From assembly GCA_963920765.1 (NCBI GenBank), contig OY987249.1, forward strand, positions 64,501 through 128,500: a stretch of DNA of 64,000 nucleotides, written 5' to 3'. The notes below the pieces were generated by a model that worked only from the letters and a program-made list of their open reading frames with translations, ran no database searches and was not told the origin of the DNA. How positions within the stretch are numbered: position 1 is the stretch's first letter; every line of letters starts with the position of its first letter. The DNA is from Ulota crispa. Taxonomy: Eukaryota; Streptophyta; Bryopsida; Orthotrichales; Orthotrichaceae. Both the position numbers and the translations under genes were made by a program. This document shows positions 25,741-37,205 of this stretch, one piece after another.

Positions 25741-26689
25741 AGCTAAAAACATTGAATTGATGCAATTTGTTTTAAACATTTTATCAAATAAAATAAAAAA
25801 CATCAATACAAAAATGAATTGTGTACTTTTTGCAGAAAAAAAAGATACAAAATTAGTGATTGCTTTAAAAAACAACAATGCACATCCTAACTTCAGAATA
25901 CCAATAATCAACAAAAATACGACAAAATTCAACCACAATAATATCCGTGCAATTGAATTCTATAACATTGTTAGCATCTTTAGATCTTGTATTATTTGCA
26001 AATTCTATTCTTTATTTTACATTATTAATATATTAAGACCCAAAAAATATTAAAATTTGTGTGTTAATAAATTTAGAGACCTTAGCATATTTTATGAAAT
26101 GAATCATTTATAAAACTCCATAAAATTTCCCTAGTCCAAAAATTGTAGGCCATTCACTTTGAAGTATTTGATGAACAATCGCTATGTTTTGGCGTTGTTA
26201 CTTATGAAACAATTCATTTGCAAACGGCTACTAAAAACCATAATAGTGATATAGTCTACAATGTTATCTATTCCCTATTGAGTTTTGTGATTTTAAAACT
26301 TTCTTGACTTGAAAATATAATTTTCAAATCAATTAGATAAATGGTAGTATTACATTTTTTCTTGAAAAATCTGTGGGACAAAAATCAGTAATTACACATA
26401 AAAATCATTTTTACTTAAAATATTCAAAACCTTTATTTATTGAAGCTCAAGCATTTATAAAAGCTGCTAAAAAAAGTGATGTATTTGTGGCCTTTGCAAT
26501 TCTAATGTTTAAACAAATCACCAAGAAAATAACATTTCTAAAAAGGTATAAAGAACACCAACGTGTTTTTGAGAAAAAACTACAAACGCATTAACTAAGC
26601 ATTGATCGAATAATTGAGCAAGCAACTTTGAACAAAATATTTAACCACCTTTTAGATTTATTTACAATATATTGTAGAATGAATTTGCT

Positions 26690-27690
26690 GCATTAAAAAA
26701 ATACATTGACAAGAATTTGGCAATACACTTTATCAAACATTCTAAGTCTGTAGCAAGCGCGCCTATACTATTTATGAAAAAATAAGATGTGTTTTTGCAA
26801 CTGTACATGGATTATCGCGGCTTTAACAAAGTAATGGTCAAAAAATATTATCTATTATTTCTAATTAGCAAATTTCTTAATCAAACTAGATAAGCAAAGA
26901 TTTAGATCAAAATTGATTTAAGAAAAGCGTACAATCTAATACAAATAAAATAATAATACTAAAAAATGACAGCTTTAAAAAAAAGATATGGTCATTTCGA
27001 ATATATTGTTATGCTTTTTGAACTTACAAATGCACAGGCTATCTTTTAACAATTGATGAATGATACATTCAAAAAATTCCTAGACAATTTTGTTGTTAGC
27101 TACCTAGACAAAATTTTGATATACTCATAGGACGTAAAACAACGCAAAAAACACGTGAAGCTGAGACTTGAAAAGTTTTGCAAAGCTGAATTATATACAA
27201 AGCTTGAAAAATGTGCTTTCCACACTACTCAAATTGAATTTATTAATCATATTGTTCTAAGTGACGGTATATTAATGGATTTAGAGAAGATTCAAGTTGT
27301 AGTAGATTAGAGAACACCAAAGATAGTGCGAGATGTCTAATGTTTTTTTGTGTTTGCAAACTTTTATCAAATTTTTATTAAGAACTACTCTAAAATTTTC
27401 ACTTCACCTACACAGCTTACAAACAAAAATAAGTGAGACTGATGCAAAAAAGTAAACAAGGTTTTTCAAAAATTGAAAAAACCTTTACTATAGCTTTAAT
27501 ATTGGTATATATGGATTTTTCCAAGCTTTTCTTTTTGGAAAAGTATGCTTTAGATTTTACCTTGGATGCAATATTATTGCTACAAAGAATAAATAGAAAA
27601 CTTCATTCAGATACTTTTCATTTTAAAAAATTATATATTAGAAAGATTAATTACAAAATTCAAAATAAAAATTACTTGCTATTATAGTTT
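26690..27690 (+). pseudogene. RT-RNase H remnant of inner Gypsy element
   Basis: RT blocks RYGHFEYIVM, QLMNDTFKKFLDNF, YLDKILIYS (27101-27127), KHVKLRLEKFCKAELY and LEKCAFHTTQIEF are readable, followed by NFYQIFIKNYSKI and the RNase H start DFSKLFFLEKYALDFTLDAIL (27508-27570). In the catalytic pair the second Asp codon is AAA (27110-27112). Several stops, including TAG where DW is expected, lie in frame. Confidence 0.75.
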
Positions 27691-28199
27691 ATTTCTAGAA
27701 ATGGTGTCATTTACTCAAAAACGTCACACATTAGATGACAGTATACATTGATTACAAAAATTCTAAATCTTTTTTGTCTACTTGTGTCTTGAATTAGTGT
27801 CAAACCCATTGAAATATGTCTTTATTTAAATTTGATTTTGACATCATACATTGACCTGGAAAGCAACAAAGATTGTCTAATGCATTATCTAAAACATCCA
27901 ACTTTATGCTAAAAGAAAAAAAAACAACATATAATCAACAATAGACAAAATTTTTGAAGTTAGAGCGCCTCTGTTTACGAACAACTCAAATTTTGTTTTT
28001 AACAGACTTTTGAATTTTAAAAAAAATCCAAATAGCCTTGGTTACAAATTCTTTGGTGTTTTATATCAAGCACTGCCTTGGCAATGCTACAAAAGATCTT
28101 AGAAAGTTCAAAATCAAAAATCAACTTCTCTACTTTAAAAAATGCTTATACATTCACAATGAACCACTAAATTCTCAAATCATATAAACACGGCACGAC

Positions 28200-29000
28200 T
28201 TTCTAGTTGTTAGGCATTTTGATTTCAATAAGATACTGAGAATTATTTTTTTGAGCTTTTTGGTGGCTTCAAATGTTAAAGACCATTTAAGAGGTTTATA
28301 CTGACTTGCAATATATATTCACGGTAAAAAAACCTTTGACATTGATTGTGTGAATTGCTACAATCATTACAAATTCCAAAACAACCACAAATATCTGTTT
28401 TTATGAAATTCATCACGAATTTACTAATTTTAGCTAAATGTCACTCTATTTGCGTGATAATCAATCAGTTTTCAAAAATAACACATTTTGTCCATATAAG
28501 AAGATAATCACGGAAGAAGAAATGGCTAATTTCTTTACAAACAATACCTTTAGATATCATGGTTTACCTAAAAATATTGTATTAGACACAGATTGCAGTT
28601 CATTTTCAAATTTTGTTAATTGTTATTTAAAGTTTTGTAAGTAAAAATCAAGCTTTCTTTGACATTTCACCCTCAAATTAAAACAAAAACAAAACAAGTG
28701 AATCAAATTTTAAAGCTATATTTGCAGTATATTATAAACTATCAACAAGATAATTATGCATTTTTTTTATTGTTTGCAGAGTTTGTATATAACAATAACA
28801 AACATACATTGATTCAAGAGACTCTATTTTATATCAATTATGAACATCATCTAAAAATTGATATGCTTCCAACTTGGAGAGGAGAAAGCCTCACAACAAA
28901 AGGTTTAGCAATGTAATTAAAAGAATTTGCATATGACAGTGGAGGCTCATTTAAAAGAAGTTAAAATGAATTATAAAGATTTTGCCAAAGTGAGAAAAAT
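28200..29000 (+). pseudogene. Integrase remnant of inner Gypsy element
   Basis: Readable blocks are DTDCSSFSNF (matching D-RGS-F), TFHPQIKTKTKQVNQ (matching the AFHPQTDGQTERVN motif) and NYQQDNYAFFLLFAEFVYNN, a hallmark of Gypsy integrase. Frame changes and stops interrupt it. Confidence 0.7.
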
Positions 29001-29489
29001 AAAACAACCTAAGTTTTGAATAAGCAATCAAATATGATTACTACAATAAAACATCAAGACGACTTGTCTAAGCAAGAAATTTAATTACTGTCAGATTAAA
29101 CTATTTAGCATTGACAAACAAGTCAATGCTATTGCGTATTGACTACAACTTTTAGCATCCATAAAGGTATATCCAATCTTTTATATTTTGCTCTTAAAAA
29201 CTTATCAAAAATCCATTTTCCCTAAAAGAGTTCAATCCTCACTACCTTCAATTGTACGGAATAGCGTCCAAAAATATGAAGTTAAGAGAATTCTAGATTC
29301 AAGAATTTAGCAAAGTCAAGTCAAATACTTTGTTAATTAGCGTAACTATCTAATTAGCAAGCGTACATGGAAATTAGCTTCAAACATCACCAATGCGCCG
29401 TTCAAGATTCAAGAATTTTATTATTAGCAACAAACAAAACCAAGAGCAACGATAACATGAACTTCTCAAAGAATCTAAAAACTAGAAGG

Positions 29490-29929
29490 TGAGGTAAAAT
29501 CACAGACATGAACGGATTACCCATAATCAATATCTAAAATATACTAGAATATCTTTGAAGGTTCTAGAAGATAAAAGTTTCTAGAAGGTTTTAGAACATT
29601 GGAAGTTTTTTAAGAAGCTTTCTATCTCGTAGAAGAACCTCAAGCACCTTCTAAGCTTGAAGAAGCTTTTTAAGAAGTTTCCAAACTTGACGGCCAAGCT
29701 TTAATCCTTGAGTATAAATAGAGTCAACACTAAAGGGTTCTTTAGTCTCAACATTTTATTTTGCCGTTTTAGTCTTTGGCTTTCAAGCCTTGGTATTTTG
29801 CTTTATTCCTATCTCATACCTTTACTTTGTGGAATACATTTTTGGAATTCTCTTCTTATATATCCTTGCATCTTGATCTTGTTTTTGTGTTTGCTCTCTA
29901 TTGTTCTTGCTCTAAACCCGTCCCTAATA
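29490..29929 (+). repeat. 3' LTR of inner Gypsy element
   Basis: 440 bp, paired with 24107-24522. A purine-rich stretch (AAAAACTAGAAGG, 29477-29489) just before it can serve as the polypurine tract. The TATA box is at 29713-29722. Directly after it the outer RT resumes. Confidence 0.8.
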
Positions 29930-29934
29930 TTAAA

Positions 29935-31190
29935 AAGGAAATTGTTAGTGCTTTATTGGGAGCTCACGTCATTTTTGGCCAAAGGATTTATACATGTAAG
30001 TCATTCATTAGTTGTTGCGCCTATTTTATTTGTCAAAAAATCTTGTATTGGATTGCAATTTTGTGTTAACTATTGAGTCTTGAACAACATTACAAAGAAG
30101 AATCAATATCTTAAATCACCTATTTACAAGACACTAACATAAATTAGCAAGGCTTGTTGGTCTACACCGCTTGATGTCACCACCGCTTTTAACAAAATTT
30201 GGGTTGCAAAGATAATTGAATGGGAAACAGCATTTTACACTTATTTTAGGTTATATGAGTGGTTAATGATTCCTTTTGGCATGACAAATTCTCCTAATAC
30301 CTTTCAATATTGCATCAATTGGACATTACAATGATATGTAGATGAATTTTGTTCTGCTTCTCTTTGACAATGTTCTTATTTACTCCTCTAGATCTCTTCA
30401 TGATCATTGTACAAAGGTGGATAAGGTGCTAGGAAAGTTGCAAGAAGCTAGGTTATATTTGGATATAGCAAGAAGTATGAGTTTGAGGTCAAATCAATAA
30501 AATATTTAGGGTTTATTTTTTAAGCTTGCAAAGGAATAAACATGGATCCTAAGAAGGTCAAGGTTATTGAAAATTGCCAAGCTCCTACTGCAGTGCAAGG
30601 AATTTGGAGCTTCCTTGGATTTGCAAACTATTATAGACAATTTATACAACATTTTTCCAACATTGCAGCCCCTTTAAAATACCTAATGGGGAATGTAAGT
30701 TGAAGACGGATTGAAATTGAATAGGTGGCCTTTGAACAACTTATGAAGATGTTCATTATTGTAACTATGTTGATCTAATCTAACTTGGATAAAGAGACAG
30801 TGCTAGAATTAGACTCATTTGGGTATGCTATTGGCAGAGCGCTATCATAGTACAACCACATGAGTGTTCTACGCCCATATGCTTATTTGTTGAAGAAAAA
30901 TAATCCTCTTGATTGTAAGTACAAAATACACTACAAAGAGTTGTTAGCAATTATACGTTGTCTTCAGGAATGGAATGCAAAATTGTGATTAGTGAAAAAG
31001 TGTATTGTTGTAACTGATCGTAAAATCTTGGAATACTTTATGCAACCTCATATATTGAATAAAAGACATATTTGGTGGTCACAGACATTAGGCCGTTACA
31101 ATCTTGAAATTTTATACTGGCCTAAAAAGTGCAACGAACAAGCAAACACATTATCAATACGAGAACAAAATCAAGCCTGATGGTGAAAAT
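29935..31190 (+). pseudogene. RT and RNase H of outer chromovirus (3' part)
   Basis: RT continues with SLVVAPILFVKK, MIPFGMTNSPNTFQ and LLFDNVLIYSS. The catalytic FDD motif reads FDN (Asn codon 30368-30370). IKYLGF, LGFANYYRQFI and PLKYLMGN follow, then RNase H with YKIHYKELLAIIRCLQEW and VVTDRKILEYFMQP, up to about 31180. Multiple stops break the frame. Confidence 0.8.
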
Positions 31191-31679
31191 GACCCACGCC
31201 TTCACCACCAATATATACAGCTCTTGATGCCAAATAGGATATTGAACACCAAACCAGATGACGACAATGAGTCTTCAATCATCACTATTGCCATATGAGG
31301 AGCCTAGCCCATTGTCATATCTAGTGGAGATCAAAAGATGGAAGCAGCAGCAAACAATGACCAAGATCAAAGCCCAAACACCATCATTGGCTAAGCCAAA
31401 CACAAAATTGAGCTTATATGGAAAAATGTTGTCTTGCAAGATCACGGATAGCAAGAGGTAATCAAGAGCGTTTGAAATGGCAATCAACGCTTTTTAGATC
31501 ACTTGGAAATCCAAGCCTCTATCACCAAATGTTTGTTGGATACTGATGGAACCTAGTATTATTGTGGCCGCAGATGAATCCCAAATGCTAAACCTCTGCA
31601 AATCAAGCTCATACACAAAATCCACACATCATTAGCAACTGGCCATCCAAGCCGTTAGGTAACATTTAAGTTATTGATG

Positions 31680-32470
31680 AGAGATTACTTTTAGCCTAGG
31701 ATGTTACCAGATGTTTGCAATTATTTGCACAAATTAGATGCTTGCCAACAAAGTAAACCCTGACATAATGGATTACATGGGTTTTTGAAACCAATGGTAG
31801 TGCCAAAGCATATATGAAAAGAGTTATCTATAGATTTTATTGAAGGACTCCTAGAAAGCAAAAGGATTATTAATTTATTGGTGGTTACCAACTATTTGAG
31901 CAAAAACAATGCACCGATTTCCTTACCAGATATGGACATTTGCATTGCTGCTTGGGCTCTTATCACACATATAGTAGCACATCAATGGATACCTGATGCC
32001 ATAGTTTTCAATCGGGGTACTCAATTCCTAAGCACCATGAGGGGACAATTATGTGAAATCTTAAAGATTAATCAACGGATGTCCACAATGTTCCATCCTC
32101 AGATTGATGGATCAATGGAGAAAATGAATAGCACAATTGAATCCTACTTGCGGTCATACATTGATTGGAGCCAAAAAGATTGGTCAACCTTGTGCCAAAT
32201 GGCAAAAATAGCAATACGGGGACAAGATTTGACATCAATAGGAATTAGCTCGTTCTTTTTACAACATGGGTATCACATTGACCCTATTCAGCTTAAGATT
32301 CTCCATGGACTAAACAACCAAGTGAGCGGTCAAATTAAAATTGAACGAGCTAAAGCTAAAGCAATAGTGGACAAGCTTTGTAGGACAATTGAGTTGGCGC
32401 AAGCGGCCACGGCCTAATCACAACAAGAGCAAGCAAGGCAAGCTAAGCGCCATCAACAAGAAGCTACACG
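31680..32470 (+). pseudogene. Integrase of outer chromovirus
   Basis: The zinc-binding end DACQQSKP is followed by ELSIDFIEGLLES, VVTNYLSKNNAPI (usual form: V-DRLSK-AHFI), the second Asp block DAIVFNRGTQFLS and MFHPQIDGSMEKMN, with the catalytic Glu region. The frame 31878-32417 is open for 179 codons. Upstream stops at 31758-31820 disable it. Confidence 0.8.
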
Positions 32471-32681
32471 TTATTGGATAGGTAATAAAGTCTAGCTAAG
32501 GCTAGGGTGGCAATTTTCAACAAGACACAAAAATAAAAAATTTGATTGGAAAGCTGCCAAATATACAATCACCAAAGTCATTGATGATTATTCAATCCTC
32601 TTCAACACACCCGTTGGACCACACAATGTTTTCTATGTTGACCGGCTTTGCCTAGCTACTACCAACTCCCTTCAGAGCCAA

Positions 32682-32870
32682 GTGATAGACAATGAGCAAC
32701 AGTTGCCTACTCAAAATGATGGCCAAGACAAGTATCATGTTGAAGAAATTCTTGTGGATAAATGGCATTCATGTGGACGTGGCCGTAAGAAGTTTCTTGA
32801 GGTCAAGTGGGTCGCGTATGCCCTCTTGCCTTGGGAGCTTGCTGAAAACTTTCAAGATAGAGAGGCATAA
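32682..32870 (+). pseudogene. Chromodomain of outer chromovirus
   Basis: A reading frame with YHVEEILVDKW, then RGRKKFLEVKWVAYA and WELAENFQDREA. This is the three-strand plus helix pattern of a chromodomain attached to the integrase C-terminus of chromoviruses. In this family the domain directs insertion to heterochromatin marked by histone methylation. Confidence 0.75.
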
Positions 32871-32955
32871 GATTGTTGAGAAGCCTACTTAGCTTCCTTT
32901 TGTGATATGGCAAGTGAACTCCCTCCATCTTTCCGCCGCGGTGCAGCCACGACCT

Positions 32956-32964
32956 AAAGAAGGG
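32956..32964 (+). other. Polypurine tract of outer chromovirus
   Basis: AAAGAAGGG eight bases before the TG of the 3' LTR; the expected primer position for plus-strand DNA synthesis. Confidence 0.5.
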
Positions 32965-32971
32965 CATAATG

Positions 32972-33249
32972 TGATGACTTGGTGCTCAAGAATCTGATCT
33001 CAGTGGTGACCTTTGATTACTACTTGATCATTTGCCTCTTCTAATCTTATCCTTCCATGCATGGAAGCGGAAGCATTAGAAGAAGTACTAGAGTAGCTCT
33101 AGTGCCTTCTAAAATTAGCCCCAAGATTGCAATTATGTTAATTTTAGCCTTGGCAGAGCATACTAAAACTAGAGGACACATGCTTAGATCTTCATAAAAT
33201 TCATTTCCATAATTTAGTATCATGTGCTTTTAGAGCTTACTTCCTTACA
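32972..33249 (+). repeat. 3' LTR of outer chromovirus
   Basis: 278 bp, partner of 20429-20706. Starts TGATGACTTGG and ends TTACA. The two copies have equal length, so few indels separate them despite about 15% substitutions by eye. Confidence 0.85.
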
Positions 33250-34200
33250 CTAGAGTTGTTAATAGGGACCATGTGAACTGCAATTTTGCCCTTTAATTTA
33301 AAATATTCTACAATACTTTTTTCAATAAAAATTACTTTCGACAAGAAATTGTTGAAGCTTGTTGAAAGACTAATCCTATTAATTTTTTTCTTGAATTTTA
33401 CAACTTGATTCTGAAAAATGAGTTTCCCTAGGATACCCATGTAACCTTAAACCCTCACATTTTGATACCCTAATTGAAAACCCTAAAAGCCCCTCTACTC
33501 CAACACCCGTGAACTCTTACACCGTCACTCCGTTACACCCTTGTGCCGTTGTACGTTGACGCGCTTGACTGTATGCTTTGGTGCACTTAATTAATACTTT
33601 GTTCGTACACTCACATTGTCGTGTCATGGTTCATGTGTACTTGTGATTTGATATTTGTGAAACCGTAAAGGATCTAGTATTTGTTTGTTGGACGCTGTAA
33701 ATTTGGGTGGGGTCGGATAATGTTTTTTTCTTGAATGTTCTCATTAATGTTGTGCAAGGGCGGAATTTGTTTTACCTCAGTGGAATTATTGTTTTCCCCC
33801 TAATCAAATGCATAGGTCAAAGTTTTATTGCGTAAAAGCTATGGAATATTTTGGGTAGTTTAGTTATTTTTGGAGAATTTTGTATTGAAACTATCACCAA
33901 CTTATGATATTTTGCAAGGAATTTACTAACAAATTATAGTTTACAATTGTTAAATGGATAAAAGAATTGAGCTTGCACATCTCATTCTAAGAGGAATCAA
34001 AAATTTGTCAACAGGTAGGAGGCTTATGAATAAAGCATCAAAGGGCTGAAACTAAACTTTGGGAAAATTTAATTTCTTGGAATGTTTTTCAGTAAATTTT
34101 TCATCAAAGACAAGAAGAATTGGCATCTTATCCAAGTTGTTTCATGTCTTTTGGAACTTTGTGGAATTAGTTATGAAATTTTGAAGTGGAATAGGCCAGA
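33250..34200. other. AT-rich intergenic region
   Basis: No gene, long repeat or RNA feature recognised. A few CCCTAA-like words near 33440-33490 are too irregular to be telomeric repeats. Confidence 0.5.
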
Positions 34201-35190
34201 GGGCTCTAAAATGGAGTGCCTCCTCAAATATATACTACATGTACAATCAAGTATAGCAATGTTACAAATAGCTCATTTGAGCAATTCAATTTTTCTAATG
34301 AAATGTAGAGTATAATTGGTATATTTTTGTTCAAAATTTTACCATTGCATTCTCACGTAATCCCAATCAAGTATACCAAAAATCAATTTCAGAAAAGCAA
34401 AATTTCACTTGTGGTGAATATTTTGAAGCAAAATTTCATGGTTTTACAAGGTATTTTATTAAAAACAATTGGTGATGAATATATGAGATTTGATATCATG
34501 GGTGTGTAGGAAACATCCATATGCACATCTTCTATGCTAAAAAATACCCCCTTAAGTAACAAAAATTTGAGCTACAAAATATTCAATGAAACATGTGATA
34601 GGCCCAAATTTTGTAAAGTATATAATTTTTTATTAAAATCAAATTTTGTTGTTTGATTCAAATATTGTGACTAAGTTTGTGTTTGTGGACATGATATCTT
34701 GTTTACTTGATGAAAAGCTCGTTAAAAAATTAAGATATGTATTTCACAAAATTTGGGCCTATCACATGTTTCATTGAATCTTTTGTAACTCAAGTTTTTG
34801 ATACTTAAGGGGATATTTTTTAGCATGGAAGATGTGCATATGGATGATTTGTACATACCCATGATATCAAATCTCAAATATTCATCCCCAATTGTTTTTA
34901 ATAAAATACCTTGTAAAACCATGAAATTTTGCTTCAAAATTTCACCACAAATGAAGTTTTGCTTTTTTAAAATTGCTTTTTGGAATGCTTGATTGGGATT
35001 ACGTGAGAATGCAATGATAAATTTTTGGACAAAAATATACCAATTATACTCTACATTTCATCACAAAAACTAAATGGCTCAAATGAGATATTCATAACAC
35101 TGCTGTACCCAACTATACATTGTTGAAAGGCTATGAAAAACAACATGTAAAACATAGAGTGCATTTGAGGAGGTGCTCCATTTTAGAGCC
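34201..35190. repeat. Large inverted repeat (hairpin), arms about 420-450 bp
   Basis: The left arm (34201-34618) is the imperfect reverse complement of the right arm (34738-35190), with a loop of about 120 bp. Pairing words include GGCTCTAAAATGGAG (34202) with CTCCATTTTAGAGCC (35176) at the outer ends, and ATAGGCCCAAATTTTGT with its complement at the inner ends. Arms differ by scattered substitutions and small indels. Consistent with a foldback transposon or an inverted duplication of a repeat. Its transcript would form long double-stranded RNA. Confidence 0.85.
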
Positions 35191-36896
35191 TCCTACCTTA
35201 TGTCCAAGCAGTTTTAGGAAAGAATGTTTTCTTGTAACTTGAGGCCCTATTATATATTTTGCAAAATATAACTTTGAAGGTCTTGAAATTGTTTTCACAT
35301 GTTCTAGCTGCATGCCTCTAACTTTTTATTGTTTGGATTTCAAATAGAAGACTTCCTGAATGCAAAAGAAATCACAAAAGAATGACTAATGTATTGCCAA
35401 TTCACTAAACCTCCTTGTATTGCATGATGATTTAGAATAAGGTAGATTCTGTATTTGCTTCCAAACGTTTTCATGCGTTGACCTAACATCATATACTTAT
35501 GTATGGTCAAAAAGCTCAATTTTTTATAGAGCAAAGCTTTTACATTGGACAAGAGAGCTCAAAGTCTGCTGACATTATTTTGGAAGAATGAAAAAATGTT
35601 GTTGTTTTCACTTCAAATGTTATAATCTTACAATCCACACAGTCAAAAGGATTGAAATTTGTAGCACACATTGACTTATTTGTTTGACACACTTTTGTAT
35701 GGTTGAAATCCAGAAAAAAAAAATTGATTCCAATTTTGGGCAAAACACTAAAAGTTGACAGTTTTTGAATTTTTCTCATAAAACATCGACTTGGTCCTTT
35801 AGGGGTTCATAAAGCACTTTAAATTTTGAGATTTTCAATAATGATGAGTTATGAAGTTTATACATCACGGAAACTGTCATTTATTATTAAAATTGTGTGA
35901 ATAGATGATGAGGATATTTAATAAGAATAGGTGATATGGAGATTTAATAGTTGATAGCAAAATTTGTCACCAATATTTGAATTATTACATTTTGTTTGTT
36001 TGAGACAATTTTAGATACAAAACACAAATTTCCTTCTTATTCACTTCTTGTTTCTAATAATCATTTTTGGCTCTCAACTTCTGCTTGTGAAGTTTTCCTT
36101 GAAAACAGTAGAATTTGGTTTGACCAATAAGTGTTCCTTTTCCATGATTACGTAATCTGTGATAAAAAAGGTTCATGCTTCAAGAGCTTTAAACTTATCA
36201 ACACTCTTCAAATTAATTGCAACTAATAGTTTAGAATATGTCAAGTTTTGAATCACTGAGATCTGATTTTTTTAAAGACAGTGCATACGTCAAATCTTTT
36301 TCAGCTTATTCGTATTGATTTTAAGTATGACAATTCTAAAGAGTTGAGTAGTTATGAAAACATGTGCAGTTTTGATTGGAAACTCTAACTAAGATACTTT
36401 TGTTCAACCTGGATTCAACTAAATAGTTTTTTATTGAGTTTATTATCTTTTATGGAATAGTTAGAAACGTTACGTGAATCTTTTTGAAAATTTGTAAAGT
36501 GATGTGTATTCATAACAACCTTTGCAAGTAACATTTGCCACATACTTGCCAATTCAGTTTGCGCTCTATAAATCATTTGTACAAATTGTGCTCGATTTGT
36601 ACACTCAAAATTTCTTTTGGTTTCCAAAATTATCCGTTTTGTGAAAGTATTTATAAATTTTTGCAACATATCAAATTCAATATGTGTTTTTTCAATTGCG
36701 TATTTTTCCGATATTTCATTTGTATTTTCAGTTTGGAGAATATTGTTCCGATTCTATTCCAAAATTCAATGAGTTAGTATTACACATTCCAAAATGTTTT
36801 AGTAATCTAGATTTGGAATTATCATACCTGACATGTAAATCAATTTACCAAAATCATAATTTTTATACTGTATCAAAACAAGGGTTTTATCTAGCT
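35191..36896. other. AT-rich intergenic region
   Basis: No recognisable gene. Short frames only, none with family features. Confidence 0.5.
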
Positions 36897-37205
36897 GGAA
36901 AATTTCATGGATACCCCTGAAGTTTGCCATAATTTCATAGATATCCCTGCTATTTTAGAAACTTCACAAATACCCTATGACCAAAATTTTCAAGCCTTTT
37001 TTTGTTGTGCATGTTACTTCCCTTCTTCCTTTGTGCACATGCATAACAAAAAAGAAGTAGTGTGTGCACAAATAGAGAAGGAAAGTGGCATGCACAACAA
37101 AATTAAGGCTTGAAAATTTTGGTCTAAGGACATTTGTGAAATTTCTGAAAAAACAAGGGTATCTATGAAATTATGGCAACCTTCAGGGTATCCATGAAAT
37201 TTTCC
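36897..37205. repeat. 309-bp foldback element (MITE-like)
   Basis: Almost the whole unit is self-complementary: GGAAAATTTCATGGATACCC at the left end pairs with the right end GGGTATCCATGAAATTTTCC, and pairing continues through most of both arms to a small centre near 37050. No coding capacity. No clear target-site duplication seen. Confidence 0.85.

Larger units (their letters stand above)
24107..29929 (+). mobile_element. Inner Ty3/Gypsy element nested in the RT of the outer one
   Basis: A second LTR retrotransposon, about 5.8 kb, in the same orientation, with LTRs at 24107-24522 and 29490-29929. Its insertion splits the outer RT: the DHKI block is left of it and the APILFVKK block right of it. 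Content in order: gag (about 24900-25740), protease-like region (25800-26250), RT (about 26690-27420), RNase H (27430-27690), integrase (28200-29000). It is extremely AT-rich, with many stop codons where family members have Trp, Gln or Arg. The RT motif reads YLDKILIYS in place of YLDDILIYS, so it is inactive. Confidence 0.8.

Noticed and set aside
33440..33490. CCCTAA-like words suggesting interstitial telomere repeats
   Set aside because: The words are irregular and separated; there is no run of perfect plant units (CCCTAAA)n.
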